64,000 nt of DNA, taken from the NCBI GenBank assembly GCA_003550325.1, contig QKWP01000045.1, forward strand, positions 455,033-519,032. The letters are read 5' to 3'. Origin of the DNA: Gigaspora rosea (Eukaryota > Glomeromycota > Glomeromycetes > Diversisporales > Gigasporaceae). A program made the position numbers and the translations under genes. Below the pieces are notes generated by a model. It ran no database searches and was not told the origin of the DNA. It was given only the letters and a program-made list of their open reading frames with translations. Positions 21,701-32,769 of this stretch are shown in pieces. Position 1 is the first letter of the stretch. Every line of letters starts with the position of its first letter.

Positions 21701-22097
21701 ATATAACCTTTTCAGTGATTAGTTGCCACTAGACCGTTTCAGTCTATTCCTTTACCATTGTCCAGTAATTTTTATAAATGTACATCTGGACTAGTGTTCT
21801 TAGTCGAATAAAAATGCTTTACTTGACTAATTGGTTGAATTTGACTGACTTTTAATCAATGAATAATTAATTATTCGTATTTTATCTAAGTGAATTCGGA
21901 ATTCGTTAAAATAGTATACTTATCATATTAGTGCTGCAGAACAAAAATCTGTAATTAATCATAATAGATAATTATTTACTATGATTAATTGTTAATTTAG
22001 CTAGGAAATTCCGAATCGACTCAAATTCAGTTTTTATCTACAACCCACAAAGGCCGCACCGATTATTCCTGCAGTGAAAACTATGTCCTATCAATAC
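18766..22097. other. Gene-free DNA with repeat remnants
   Basis: The right end of a CTAGTGATGTGCC MITE lies at 19430-19476 (GGCACATCACTAG) without a visible partner. 19790-20140 is a diverged relative of 28020-28330. Frames at 20311-20520, 20889-21092 and 21501-21692 show no domain, hydrophobic pattern or conserved motif and are not called. 20295-20900 is less AT-rich than average, so a worn gene is possible but unrecognised. Confidence 0.45.
19790..20140 (+). repeat. Diverged repeat, pair of 28020-28330
   Basis: Shared blocks in order: TTTCCGCCAA / TTCCCGCCAA, TTTAAAACATTCCATTTTTA / TTCAAAACGTTCCATTTTTA, a TCCGAGAAAAG / TTCCGTGAAAA stretch, GATTTGGTAAATAA-type sequence and TTTTTTTGTAATAAAT. 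Identity is about 65-70% by eye. Function unknown; both copies are non-coding. Confidence 0.5.
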
Positions 22098-22105
22098 ATC
22101 GTGAC

Positions 22106-22630
22106 CAGTGTTCGAAATTAGTGTTCTCAGAGTTCTCATGAGAACACTATTTTAAATTTGTGCTCAGTAAAAATTTTTTACTGTTCTCTATTAAAATTTT
22201 TTTGAGAACAGTAAAATAAAAATACTGTTCTCATAAGTAGTAATTAATAATAACATGATATTATTATGCCAAATTAGAAATAAATAAATACAATAATTGT
22301 AATCATTTATTATCAAAATTATTACATATAATAACTATAGCATAGATGAAAAAATATGCTTTACGTATATTCATATATAGACGTGCTAATAGGAATTAAG
22401 TCAAATTTTTATATTTACTTATATCATTTATGCTTTTATAGGTAATATTATTATATAAGTTATAGAGCTAAAAATGTACATATACATATATGTTAATATA
22501 TGTATGGCTATATTTTAAATTTTTTTTTTTTAGTGAGCATAAGTGAGAACATAAACAATAGGCTGAGAACACTCATAGCTATCATACTGTCTCATGCGAA
22601 CAGTGTTTGAGTCCGAAATTTCGAACACTG
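22106..22630. mobile_element. hAT-type MITE with exact 8-bp duplication
   Basis: Ends CAGTGTTCGAAATT and AATTTCGAACACTG are exact 14-bp inverses and show the CAGTG terminus usual in hAT elements. They are flanked by ATCGTGAC at 22098-22105 and 22631-22638. GTTCTCA and GAGAACA boxes are concentrated in the outer 150 bp on both sides, as expected for subterminal transposase sites. The centre is A/T-rich and non-coding. Confidence 0.92.
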
Positions 22631-22638
22631 ATCGTGAC

Positions 22639-23049
22639 ACTGTATATATAACATATTAGTTAAAGTCACTTTATGACCAGTCACTTTAAAGTCACGAGAT
22701 ATTTACCATAAAACGATATGTATTTGATATACTCTACTAAAAAAAACCTTGGATTATATATACAAGATAACTCGATTTTTTTTAGGGATATACTAATAAA
22801 ATTTATAATTAACGTATACATATATCACTACATAAAATCATAATACAGTAAATAAAGTTTCTTCATCAAACGATAGAGTTATAATTATTCGCAATACACG
22901 ATTAAATTAGACTACAAGTGGATGAAGCAAAATCTATTTGCTTACCCAAAGAAAAAAAAACAAACATATAAGCTTTTTATTGATTCCCTAAATTATACTA
23001 AGATTCCAAAATTTTGATCAATGTTTCCGAAGCATAAATCTGCTTACAG
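22639..23049. other. Gene-free DNA
   Basis: A/T-rich spacer between two DNA transposons; no coding signal. Confidence 0.5.
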
Positions 23050-24293
23050 TATAGACCGAAATAACGCTCAGGGGCGTTATTTTGAATCCTGGACCCCTTA
23101 AAATAGCATATATGATTTCAACTTAACGCCCATGCGCGTCCCCGAATTAACGCGCACCCTGCCCCGACCATAAAAAAAAATTTTTTTTTTTACTGTAATA
23201 AGCACTTTTACCAGTACCGATACCCAAATATATTCGTAACCTTCATAAATGCACCCTTCTTGTCTTCTTATTGTTCTTTAAGTGCACGTTAATGCACTTA
23301 TAGAGACAGACCATCGTTAAATTGTGCAATTAAAAATAAACGAAAGCTCTGCATTTCTAGAGCCGGTGACCTACTCTAGATAGTCAATTCTTAACCACTA
23401 TTTCATCAAAGATCACCTAAGGATATTTCAGAGTCTAACGCTGAAGCACAAAAAAATAAAATTTTTTCAAAAAAAAAAAAAAAGGATCCGGTAGTAATGT
23501 TGTTGGTGACTTCGCGACACGGGAAGTTCATTAAAAAGATCAATTGACCAACGAGTCGTTAGGGCCATAGCCGAGTCCTACTCAAGTTGGTCAATTTTCA
23601 TAACCAAAATCTCATCAAGGTTAACAGCATCGGGATAACTTCGGAAAAAGATGATTTTTTTTTAAAAAAAAAAAATTAAAATAAAAAAAAATTAATTTTT
23701 TTTTTTTTTTTTAAAAAAAAATATATATATATATTAATTTTTAAAAAAAAATTAGGCTGCGAGAATATTTATATTTGTATATAGTTTTGTGTAAGAATAT
23801 CGAAAAACATAACTGTTTATACATGAAATGCTGCAGAGTGAAGTTTCACCGTAGCAAGTTTATCTCAGAAGAATTGTAAAATAAGCCACCTTTTAGGATT
23901 TAAGTACGTATGTGTTATATTACATTAATTGAGACTAAGTTCGGGTTTCACTATGCAAGATAAACATAGGACCCGAGCTATACATAAATAGGTCACTATT
24001 TGATTTTGCTTATTTTTAGCTATTTTTATATAATCTTTTCTATATTTAGTAATATTAATGCTTATTTTTAACAATTTTTCTGTTGATCTTTTTCTGTTTT
24101 AGTAATATATCAAGATTTTACAAAAACTTTAGCTGTTTATAGATTGCTCGGGGTCCTATATACATGCGCGTTATTTTGAAATTATTTAGGCTCTGAAAAT
24201 CATCTCTTATTTCGAAATAACGTACATGGGCGTACTCGAAATAACGCGCAGGTCAATCAATTAACGCGCAGATGGGCGTTATTTCGGTCTATA
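23050..24293. mobile_element. TA-flanked TIR element, CpG-rich copy
   Basis: TATAGACCGAAATAACGC is inverse to GCGTTATTTCGGTCTATA, with TA at both outer edges, as for Tc1/mariner-like insertions. Motifs of the type GAATTAACGCGCA repeat at both ends. 23655-23750 is a poly-A/poly-T tract and no transposase remains. It belongs with 34791-35162 and 54192-54317, which share the GAAATAACGC inner end. Confidence 0.75.
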
Positions 24294-24978
24294 CGATACC
24301 AAATGTTTCTTCACATTTCAAGTTTTTGACGAAATTATTAAGAATTTTAAAACTTAGATTTATTATGCATTACTATTTTCTAACTTAAAAAATGATTCTG
24401 AGTATATCCAAAAAATGTGAATCCAGATATACTCAAGACATATTTGCAAAGAGTCTTCATAGCATTATGAAAAATGGTTACATATAAAAAAAAAACAATT
24501 ACTATATTGGGGCATAAAAGTACTCTAAAATAATAAAATTCAGTTGTATCAATTTGAGAAAGTTATATATAGTTGAGAATTGCGAATAATGATTTGTCGG
24601 GAATTAAACAACTATTCGTAAATCATAAAATAATTTTATTTCTTAGGGTTTTTATTTTTTACATAAAAGAGTAAGGATAAAGTCTTACGAAAATTTTTAA
24701 GGATCGTTGCGAAAGCAAAAGGAATAACAGGAAATGAAAATTACGAGGATAATTATTAATGCCAACTACGAACGAACTACTCAACGATAAAAAAAAACGA
24801 TACGATACTATAACTGATATAGTAAAACGAAATAAGATATAACGAATATAGCAAAAAAAAAAAAAACAAATCGAAACGAAGCGATACGGATAAATACAAA
24901 TGTTTCATAATTGTGTAATTAAACACTCGGTTTTTAAGACGCAGAAATATTCGGAATAGATACTAAAATAGAGTATAA
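24294..24978. other. Gene-free DNA, 3' flank of the zinc-cluster gene
   Basis: No coding signal. 24660-24900 contains many ACGATA-type short repeats next to the stop of the minus-strand gene. Confidence 0.4.
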
Positions 24979-25509
24979 TTAAATTATTATACCCTGCGAA
25001 ACACAATATTCCTGGATAGATAAGGTTCCGTTGCGAAAGTATTCAAATTCATCGCAAATTTCCATAGACGGATCTACACGTGTAACAGAGCCTTCATTGC
25101 CACAGTATTCCTCTGTAGATAGGTCGCAAAAGATTTCAACTTCACCGTAAATTTCTTTGGGCGGACCTGCGGGCATAATAGAGTCTGCGCTGACTTCTTC
25201 TGTGAAAAAATTGCTAAAGATTTCATCGTCATAATTTTTTTTAAGTGGATCTACAGACATAACATTTGTGAAATATTCTTTTGCTTCTGGAAATAAGCTA
25301 CATATGATTTTGGTCATATCGTCTTCATGCAGTTCTACAGGAACTCTCGGTTTCGGCCCGCGCCTTTTTAATTCTTTTTGATCAGTACACTCTAAGTTAC
25401 GTTTTATGCAATCCTTGCATTTCATGTTTGATGCTACGCGAACACATTTAGCCTTTCGTTTTCTACAAAGATCGCATGCCCGAGTTACATTAAGCCTGTT
25501 TTGTTGCAT
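24979..25509 (-). CDS. Zn2Cys6 (GAL4-type) zinc-cluster protein, short
   Basis: This encodes 176 residues from the ATG at 25509; the frame is open a little further upstream without an ATG. Residues 11-42 hold six cysteines as C-x2-C-x6-C-x8-C-x2-C-x6-C with a basic first loop (RKRKAK), a good match to the fungal Zn2Cys6 DNA-binding domain, which acts in the nucleus. A basic linker follows (KRRGPKPRVP), like an AT-hook or nuclear-localisation signal. The rest is acidic, with near-repeats such as EIFCDLSTEEYCG / EYFRNGTLSIQEYC, and could act in activation. Classic Zn2Cys6 regulators are 500 residues or longer, so this is a minimal form. Paralogous to 9579-9926. Target genes unknown. Confidence 0.8.
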   Translation of the reverse strand: MQQNRLNVTRACDLCRKRKAKCVRVASNMKCKDCIKRNLECTDQKELKRRGPKPRVPVELHEDDMTKIICSLFPEAKEYFTNVMSVDPLKKNYDDEIFSNFFTEEVSADSIMPAGPPKEIYGEVEIFCDLSTEEYCGNEGSVTRVDPSMEICDEFEYFRNGTLSIQEYCVSQGIII

Positions 25510-26867
25510 CTCGAGATTCTTAACGATTAAAAGATTAAACAATTGTGTTTTCTAAAGCTAGAACCATAAATGGGCTCTTTTTATAATGTATTCCCCTATA
25601 TCATAATGAGGTAATACTAAGAAAGTGCACGGTATTGAGTTCCGGGACTAATACTTTGCAAAGCTTTAATATTACCTTAAAGATCGTGTGTAAATACTTT
25701 CTTTTCTTTTCTCTTTTATTAAATGCTAATAAGACCATAGATTTTCCCTTCTATCATTCACTTTGTCTGCCGATTTAGTGATCTTGTTTGGGTACACATT
25801 TTGGAAAAAAGGGAAAAGCAATAATAGTAGATCCGATAAGATTAGATTCTGAAATACTGCGAATTCGGAGACCGGACCGGAATAATATATATAGAGACAT
25901 TGCTTTAATATAAACTTTATAAAGTTTATGTACTCTTTTTTAAAGTTAATTACTTTATTTTATATAAAAGTTTTAAATTAAATTTTACCCAATCAACAAC
26001 TATAATAATTTTCTTTTTTTAATGAAAAAAAAGTCAGGAGTTTCTTTTTATTTTGTTTTATATTATTTTTATTTGTTATCCAAATTTTAATCTAGTCTGT
26101 CTTACATTTAACGATTTATCTACTTCTACTAATATAACATTAAAAGCTTTATACAAATTAAATATAATTTTTGACCAATGATCGCGCTGTTAAATACATC
26201 ATTTTTTGTAAAAAAAAAAGAAATTTTTTTAACCTTATTTTAATATAATTACTAGAAGTATATATATAAAATTTAAAAAAAATAAATAAAATAAATAAAT
26301 AAATAAATAGCTCTCCCTTATTAAACCTACATTGATCATCAATTTGTGTAACAAATAAATTTCATTTTAATTGAATACCAAAATTTTTTTTATTAGAACT
26401 CCAAGGGTGGTTTCATAAGCAAAATTTTTAATTTAAGAAGGGGCGCAATACATAAAAAAAATAAAAATAAAAAATAAAATAAACGAAAAAAAATTAAACC
26501 GATATCGAGAATATGCAGGTTTTAAAATTAACTGCCAATTTTCCGAATAATTTTGAAGCAGTTTTACTAAGAAATTATGAAAGAAAAATTCCTGTAGGCC
26601 GGCATTAGTTATAATGCTGGCCGATTTAATCGGTATAATATTTCTTCAGAAACAATGTGCTCCGGAATTTTGTGGTAAAAGCTGCTGAAACATTAACAGC
26701 CTCAATAGCTTTAATAATGACATTTTCGTAATTATATCAAAGATTTGTAGATTTGTTTGTTACATCCATTTAATTTGTATTATTAATGACATGTGCTGTA
26801 CGTATTACGTAGATCAGATCTCAATAGTACGTGTAACGGTACACACTATGTAAATGAAAAGATTAAC
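25510..26867. other. Gene-free DNA upstream of the zinc-cluster gene
   Basis: Contains the promoter side of the minus-strand gene. 26372-26433 carries part of the shared repeat core (CCAAAATTTTTTTTATTAGA, then AAGGGTGGTTTCATAAGC). 26595-26630 has a GGCCGGCATTAGTTATAATG palindrome like those in the 12756 and 32023 elements. Confidence 0.45.
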
Positions 26868-27135
26868 TGGTACCAAAAAAGGAAATTTAACGTAAAAAAT
26901 CGAAATTTCCAAAATTTTTTAGTTTGAACATCTGATAATAAATCAGGGTTAGCATAGTGTTAGCATTAGATAGAGGTGTTAGGGTTGGAATTTAGCGAGT
27001 TTTTATATGTAAAATTCCATTCCCATCATTTTTAATTAGTTTTTTTTCGCTTGTTCACGTGTCGTTCTGATCCGAGATAAACAAAGATTTACGCTCTGAT
27101 TGGCCATCTTCCTTTTTAGTTTGTATCACTCGCAT
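26868..27135 (+). repeat. Dispersed repeat, copy 2 of 2
   Basis: Counterpart of 10955-11200: ACCAAAAAAGGAAATTTAAC, TATATGTAAAATTCCATTCC, CTGATTGGCCATC. Non-coding. Confidence 0.6.
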
Positions 27136-27758
27136 AAATAAATCGCCGAGGGACATTGTTTTGATCTGATAAACAAATCAAAATCGGACACACACGTACA
27201 TCAATAACAGAAAATCGTCGCATTGTGTCCCTACTTTCCATTATAAATTATTTAGAAATAATTTGGTGATACGAACGTACGGACTCGTAAAAGCAATTTT
27301 ACGCGTAACCATTTTAATGTTAGTGCTAGAGAAAGTTCATGTGTTGTCCTACGTAAAGATAGTTTGTTTTGAAAAATTTTTTCTTTATAATTGTACATAG
27401 TATCATGATTTCCACATGCCATCCTAAATTGCGTTTTTGTACCATACTATATTCCCGACTATAAGTATTAATTAAGAAAAATTTAAATGAATGCGATCAA
27501 TTAAAATTAATGATTTGGCAGGATGATCCGGGTACAGTATCCGTTAACAAGAGAATAGTAAGCTATCCGACAGGAGAATTACGCAAAAGCTATTTTTATA
27601 TAATTGTATTTAATTTTTTTTATTTTTATTTTTAACTAATTTAATATTGAGTTAAATTTTATTAACTTTAGACCCTTGTTCGGTAAAGTTTAAATTTGTC
27701 TCACACATATGATATCTGGATTATAATTATTATTAATTATATTATCACGTGAAATTTT

Positions 27759-27890
27759 GTCTAAAGTAGTGCCTGGCTAAAATCAGGCCCCTAAATTAGA
27801 TTTTCATGCATGCATTAAGTCGTAATTTTAGCCAGGGGCTACTTTAGGTATATAAAGTATCTACTTTAGATAAATCGCTACTTCAGGTGC
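27759..27890. repeat. CTAAAGTAGTGCCTG palindromic MITE
   Basis: CTAAAGTAGTGCCTGGCTAA (27761 on) is inverse to TTAGCCAGGGGCTACTTTAG (ending 27847), followed by further TACTTTAGAT and CTACTTCAGG boxes. A related copy lies at 32669-32769. Small, non-coding. Confidence 0.6.
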
Positions 27891-28019
27891 AACAGAAATA
27901 TCACACGATCATATAAATCCTGTTATTTTTCATCATATGACTAATATTTTATAAATTAATACAGTAAAAATTTTTTGCTACTTAATGAATAACGTTTACA
28001 ATGTATGATCTTGAGGATA

Positions 28020-28330
28020 TGTTAGAAGTGTCACAATTTTCCCGCCAATATTGTTTAAACCATTTTAACTTTGTTATTCGGTAAATTAAATAAACCTGTT
28101 ATACAATGCCAATCAATAAAGCGGCAAAATAAATTTATTTCATTCAAAACGTTCCATTTTTAAACTGATGAATCTTGTGTTTTAAAAAGTTAATTAATTT
28201 CTAAAATGGTAAATAATTCTAACCAATATAAATTCTTAGATTATCTCATAATTTTCCGTGAAAAAAAAAAGATTTGGTAAATAAAGTGCGGATTTACTGA
28301 ACAAGATTCGAGAATTTTTTTGTAATAAAT
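28020..28330 (+). repeat. Diverged repeat, pair of 19790-20140
   Basis: See the partner at 19790-20140 for the shared blocks. This copy is the more A/T-rich of the two. Confidence 0.5.
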
Positions 28331-29880
28331 GAAAATTCGTTTAGAATGCTTACTTAAAAAAATAAAGATATTTATGGTATTACCTTTTTGCACAATTATA
28401 TGTATATAGGATTGTTGATCATACCCATCATTCTTTCATAAATTTCTAAAATCGTACCTTTTTGTACAATTATATGCATATAATGTAAGTAGTGGTATGT
28501 ATTCATTCATAAATTTCTGAAAATGTTACAAATTTACCTGTTATGGCTGTTCGCATTAATTAGAGATATAGGTCGTATCATCACTTCTGATACATCACAT
28601 TTTATGCAATAAATTAAAAAGCTTATTAAATCTAATAAATGTTATTTTAAACTATACTATTCGGATTATATATACTAAAATATTAGGTTTTAAAACTTAA
28701 TTTATGATATATTAATTAAATATTTTTTTTTATCAATTTACAAATTTAAAAAAATATTTAAATTATATAGTTTTTAATTTATAACGTTTTTTTTATTATG
28801 CAAACTATATTTTTTTATGATTTAAAAATGTTCTTTATATTATTTTATATATAGGATAAATTTTTTTAAAATTTAAAAAAATTTATTAGTATAATTTATA
28901 AATAAATACTTGTAAATATACAAAATATAGTGATTTTTTATATAAAATATACTTCTATAGCAAGTTTATAAAATTAATAATTAATATATTTTTAAATGAT
29001 ATAAATATAAAATATAAATTTAGAGGTTCATTTTATATATATATATATATATATTGTAAATTCTAAAAAAATTTATAATGCTAACTTTTTTATATATAAG
29101 TACTGTAAATGGCCGGATAAAAGACCCCCCTTAGATAGTAGACCCACTATGTACTATACCCGGGTGCAGATCGCAAGATCTTCTTTAATTAAATGTGGGT
29201 CTTTTTTAAAATTTAAATTGCATATTATAAGCACAAAGTGTATGTGCATATTAAATTTTTACACTATACGATTTAAACTTTCAGCCACGTACTATACCCA
29301 GGGTCTATTATAGGGTTCTAAAATTGGTGGAATGTAACAGACCTGGGTCTTGTATCCAGCTATTTATGGTATTATTAATTTTACTATATAAAATTACTAT
29401 TTGTACACTAGTGTATAAACACGGGTACATATGATAATTTAACACAGGTACATATGATAACTTAAAAATTGGCTTATGAAACCACTCTTCGGGCTCTAAC
29501 AAAAAAAATTCCTTGCAAAATTTTATATAAACTATAACCCCTTCCAATCCCAAAGCTGACCCTAACTCTAATCTTAAATCGGGTTTAATTTTGGTCTATA
29601 ATTTATATTTTACGAATTTGCAAATCAATTAACTAGTATCCATGTACATACACGTAGTATACAAATAGTTCTTTCCTTTTTTATATAGTAACTAATTTCG
29701 ATAGCTAATTTTCTTTTTAGTATAACTTTTTTTCTACATAATAATCATATTGTAACCTCGAGAATATCGTTAAACCCAATTTTGTTGATTAAACTAATTT
29801 GAGTAAAGTGATTTAGTAATAGATAAATAGAAACTGAAAACTGATTAGGCAATTGATTACTTCATTTACGCATACCCCGT
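28331..29880. other. Gene-free, extremely AT-rich DNA
   Basis: 28640-29100 is almost pure A/T and includes a TA microsatellite at about 29035-29055. 29140-29313 has two copies of TACTATACCC next to AGACCC / GGGTCT boxes. 29466-29545 holds the shared repeat core on the minus strand. No genes. Confidence 0.55.
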
Positions 29881-29890
29881 AACTTAATTC

Positions 29891-30694
29891 GAAAAGTCTA
29901 CGGACACGTACAGGTCACATGATATTTCATCTTACGGACACGTACTGAAATAATGATTTTTATTAATTCAAAAAATTATCCATTAAGGCTTTTATTTCAA
30001 GATAGCATCCTTTATCATTCTAATAAAGCTTGTTCACCGGGTCTTCCCGGTTCTAATAATAATGATTTTATTAATATCTGATTAGTAGAACCGGAGATAT
30101 GACCTTTCGAAATTTGGGAAAGATTATATAAAAACGTTGCATAAATTTAATAAGACTATATATCCGGCTCTACTGAGTCAATTTTAATAATATCGCCACA
30201 ATTAGTATCAAAAAGATCAGAAGAATAAGTTTACTTAGAGTGATAAAAGAGTTAACTTAGTTCGAAAGTCTTCCAGGCCATTTTTTTTTTAGTTATTTCT
30301 TTTTTTAAAATTTTGACTAAGATTTTATAATAGGTTAACCTCCTTTGCCGTCCTAAGAAAACTAATTCTCCTGGTTTTCTGGTTCTAATAGTGGCGAGAT
30401 ATTAAAATAAACTCAATGGAACCGTATATATAGTGTATAAAGTTTATGCGATGTTTTTATTAATCTTTAAAACATCGCCCAAATTTCGAAAGGTCATCAC
30501 CGGTTCTACTGATAATAATCTCATCACTGTTAGCACCGGAAAGACCAGTAGGACAAGTTTTATTAGAATTATAAAAGGATTAACTTAGTACAAAAGCCTT
30601 AACGGATCATTTTTTAAATCAATAAAAATTATTATTCGGTACGTGTCCGTAAGATGAAATATCACGTGACCTGTACGTGTCCGTAGACTTTCTG
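29891..30694. mobile_element. MULE-type element, long TIRs and 10-bp duplication
   Basis: Exact AACTTAATTC direct repeats lie at 29881-29890 and 30695-30704. The inverted ends begin AAGTCTACGGACACGTACAG and run complementary for about 120 bp (TTTCATCTTACGGACACGTA, then CATTAAGGCTTTT). Weaker complementarity continues inwards (ACCGGTTCTACTGATAATAA against its inverse; GACCTTTCGAAATTTGGG). Long TIRs and a 9-11-bp duplication are the Mutator-like pattern. No transposase frame remains. Confidence 0.88.
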
Positions 30695-30849
30695 AACTTA
30701 ATTCCCGGTACCTCGCAAACACGTGACATCGTACACAAAAAGGCATGGTCGGAAATTACAGCCAAGCCCGACCTTCGATATCAAATTACTCCAACCACAT
30801 GCCTATTGTAAAGTGTCTTTACGATCGCCTTATAAAAAAAATGTACGGT

Positions 30850-31440
30850 ATAGGCACGGGATGGAATCGAATAGGCACGGGTCAAGGTCCGGATTTGTAC
30901 GTGTATGGCCCGAGTTGGTTCGGATTTAGTGGACCGTGAGGGACTGTGTGCCCATGCCAATTGGACCATAAATGGCTCAGGTTTTGTAGCAGTTTACTAG
31001 TCGAATCGGCACAGGATTTGGCACGGGTAATGAATGTAAATTCACGTGCCACCGCGATAATGATATGGATTAACTATTAAAACATAAATTTACATAAGTA
31101 ATCAACATAAGATGAACAAGCTAACTTTATATGAAGCAAAATTTTGTAAGGAATTTTTTTTGTTAAGACACACAGGGAAGCTTCATTAGTGAAATCATGA
31201 GATATTGCTCTGTTTTTTAAAAAAATCCTTTAATGATCTTTTGCTCTTCAAGAAACGAGCCAACATATATCATGAGCCAACACGTGTGACGTACACATAC
31301 GTGTCATCTGAACGTGCCATTTCATATGACGTGATATTACGTGCCACCCTTTACCGCAACGTCCATGCCATTTTTACTGTGCCATTCCGTAAAATGTTCC
31401 TGCACGTGCCACAAGATCCGTGCCATTTCAAGCATTCCCG
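30850..31440. repeat. Region with facing GGCACG / CGTGCC boxes
   Basis: On the left, GGCACGGG-type boxes lie near 30856, 30877 and 31020. On the right, the opposite orientation (CGTGCCA or GTGCCA) recurs near 31045, 31312, 31340, 31378, 31406 and 31421. The layout resembles the subterminal repeats of a DNA transposon, but I cannot fix exact ends. Short frames on both strands here are incidental. Confidence 0.4.
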
Positions 31441-32022
31441 ACACCAACCTGTATTACTACCTGTACCACTTTTCTTATAGGGTTGAGAAAGAATATTATA
31501 GCCTCGCCGCAGTTACTAAGTTAAAACTGAAAGTAGTGGATTAGTATTATCCAAATTCAAGAACACTATAACCTTTAATAAAACATATATTTATCTTATT
31601 CCAGAGTTGCCGCAGCAAGACTTCAAGTCTTAATACTCGGACCAATTTAACCACACGCCTTTTTTTTCACAGTCTTGTAGTTTGATAGTATCAGTATTTA
31701 AGGGTAGAAATAATAACTAGTTCTAGTTATTCCGGTCTATTGACTTCGTTTTTCACCCTGACAATATACTAAACTGAAGAAATTTCTATTACAGGTTCCA
31801 CCAAGGTAAACCCTAAACATATTTCTGCAAATCAATCTTCTTATATTCCGAATCAGTTTAGACCACTTTAAGATTTTATTACAGTAAGACAAATCAAAAA
31901 TAAAAGACAATACCTTTTGGATTATTTTGTAACCTTAATTTTGATATTGACTTGCTTGCAACTATGCTAGTTGATTTTCTATTTCTATTCAGAATGTTTC
32001 AGAAGAGTGCTTGCCATACGGC

Positions 32023-32235
32023 TATAGATTGGCCGTTGCGCAGGCGGAGTATTTCATAAGGTCGAAACGTATCGAAAACTTTCGAAATTTAGCAATTTTG
32101 GCCCGCATTAGCCATAATGCAGGCCCGCGCAGCTGCGCATGCCAGTGATGGTAAATGACCTGAAATGACCCAGATGGCCCAAATGACAAATGACTAGTCA
32201 TTGGGTCATTTCAAAGGTGAAATGACCTGTGGGTC
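32023..32235 (+). repeat. Two truncated repeats joined end to end
   Basis: 32023-32142 matches the 155-bp element at 12756-12910 (TTGGCCGTTGCGCAGGCGG; ATTTCATAAGGTC; CATTAGCCATAATGCAGGCC). From 32143 the sequence is CAGTGATGGTAAATGACC followed by AAATGACC / GGTCATTT boxes, as in the element at 13983-15475. Neither shows its other end. Confidence 0.55.
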
Positions 32236-32491
32236 ATTTGATTTTGATTGGTAGATCTTGCAGGAGGCTTTAATTCGAATTTTGGTCTGAATTAAGCTTA
32301 ATTTAGGCCAAAATTCAAAATTACACCCCTGTGCATTATTTCGTGTTTATATGGAATCATTAGCTAGATTTGAATATTAACGCATACTAAACTAAAAATG
32401 GTAAGGCAACAGTAATAATAATTCATAAATATTTATTTTTATTATGATTTTATTACTGTTATAGTTCAATTTATCATGTGGGATAAACCAA

Positions 32492-32644
32492 TAGGTAAGG
32501 CAAGACGAATTTAATTCGGTGGATTACGTTACATTCCTTTCTCAAAAGAGGGGGGAGGGGATGGAACATATATAATAAATTTTAAAATTTTTTTCTCTCA
32601 ATCGGAAATTATCGGACACCCCTCACTCGTCTTGGCCTTACCTA
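32492..32644. mobile_element. 153-bp MITE with TAGGTAAGGC ends
   Basis: TAGGTAAGGCAAGACGA is inverse to TCGTCTTGGCCTTACCTA apart from one base of length. The inner part contains AATTTAATTCGGTGGATTA, whose inverse occurs in fragments at 8905-8945 and 33420-33455, so the family has at least three traces here. Non-coding. Confidence 0.65.
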
Positions 32645-32668
32645 ACTGAGATATGGATAATGTTAGTA

Positions 32669-32769
32669 CATCTAAAATAGTGCCTGATTCAAATTTCGAC
32701 TTAATGCATATATGAAGATGGGGCTTAATTTTAGTCAGGTGTTACTTTAAATAGGAGCTACTTTAGATG
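32669..32769. repeat. CATCTAAAATAGTGCCTG palindromic MITE
   Basis: CATCTAAAATAG is inverse to CTACTTTAGATG with one mismatch. Inner TGCCTGA and TCAGGTG boxes face each other. Related to 27759-27890. Confidence 0.6.
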
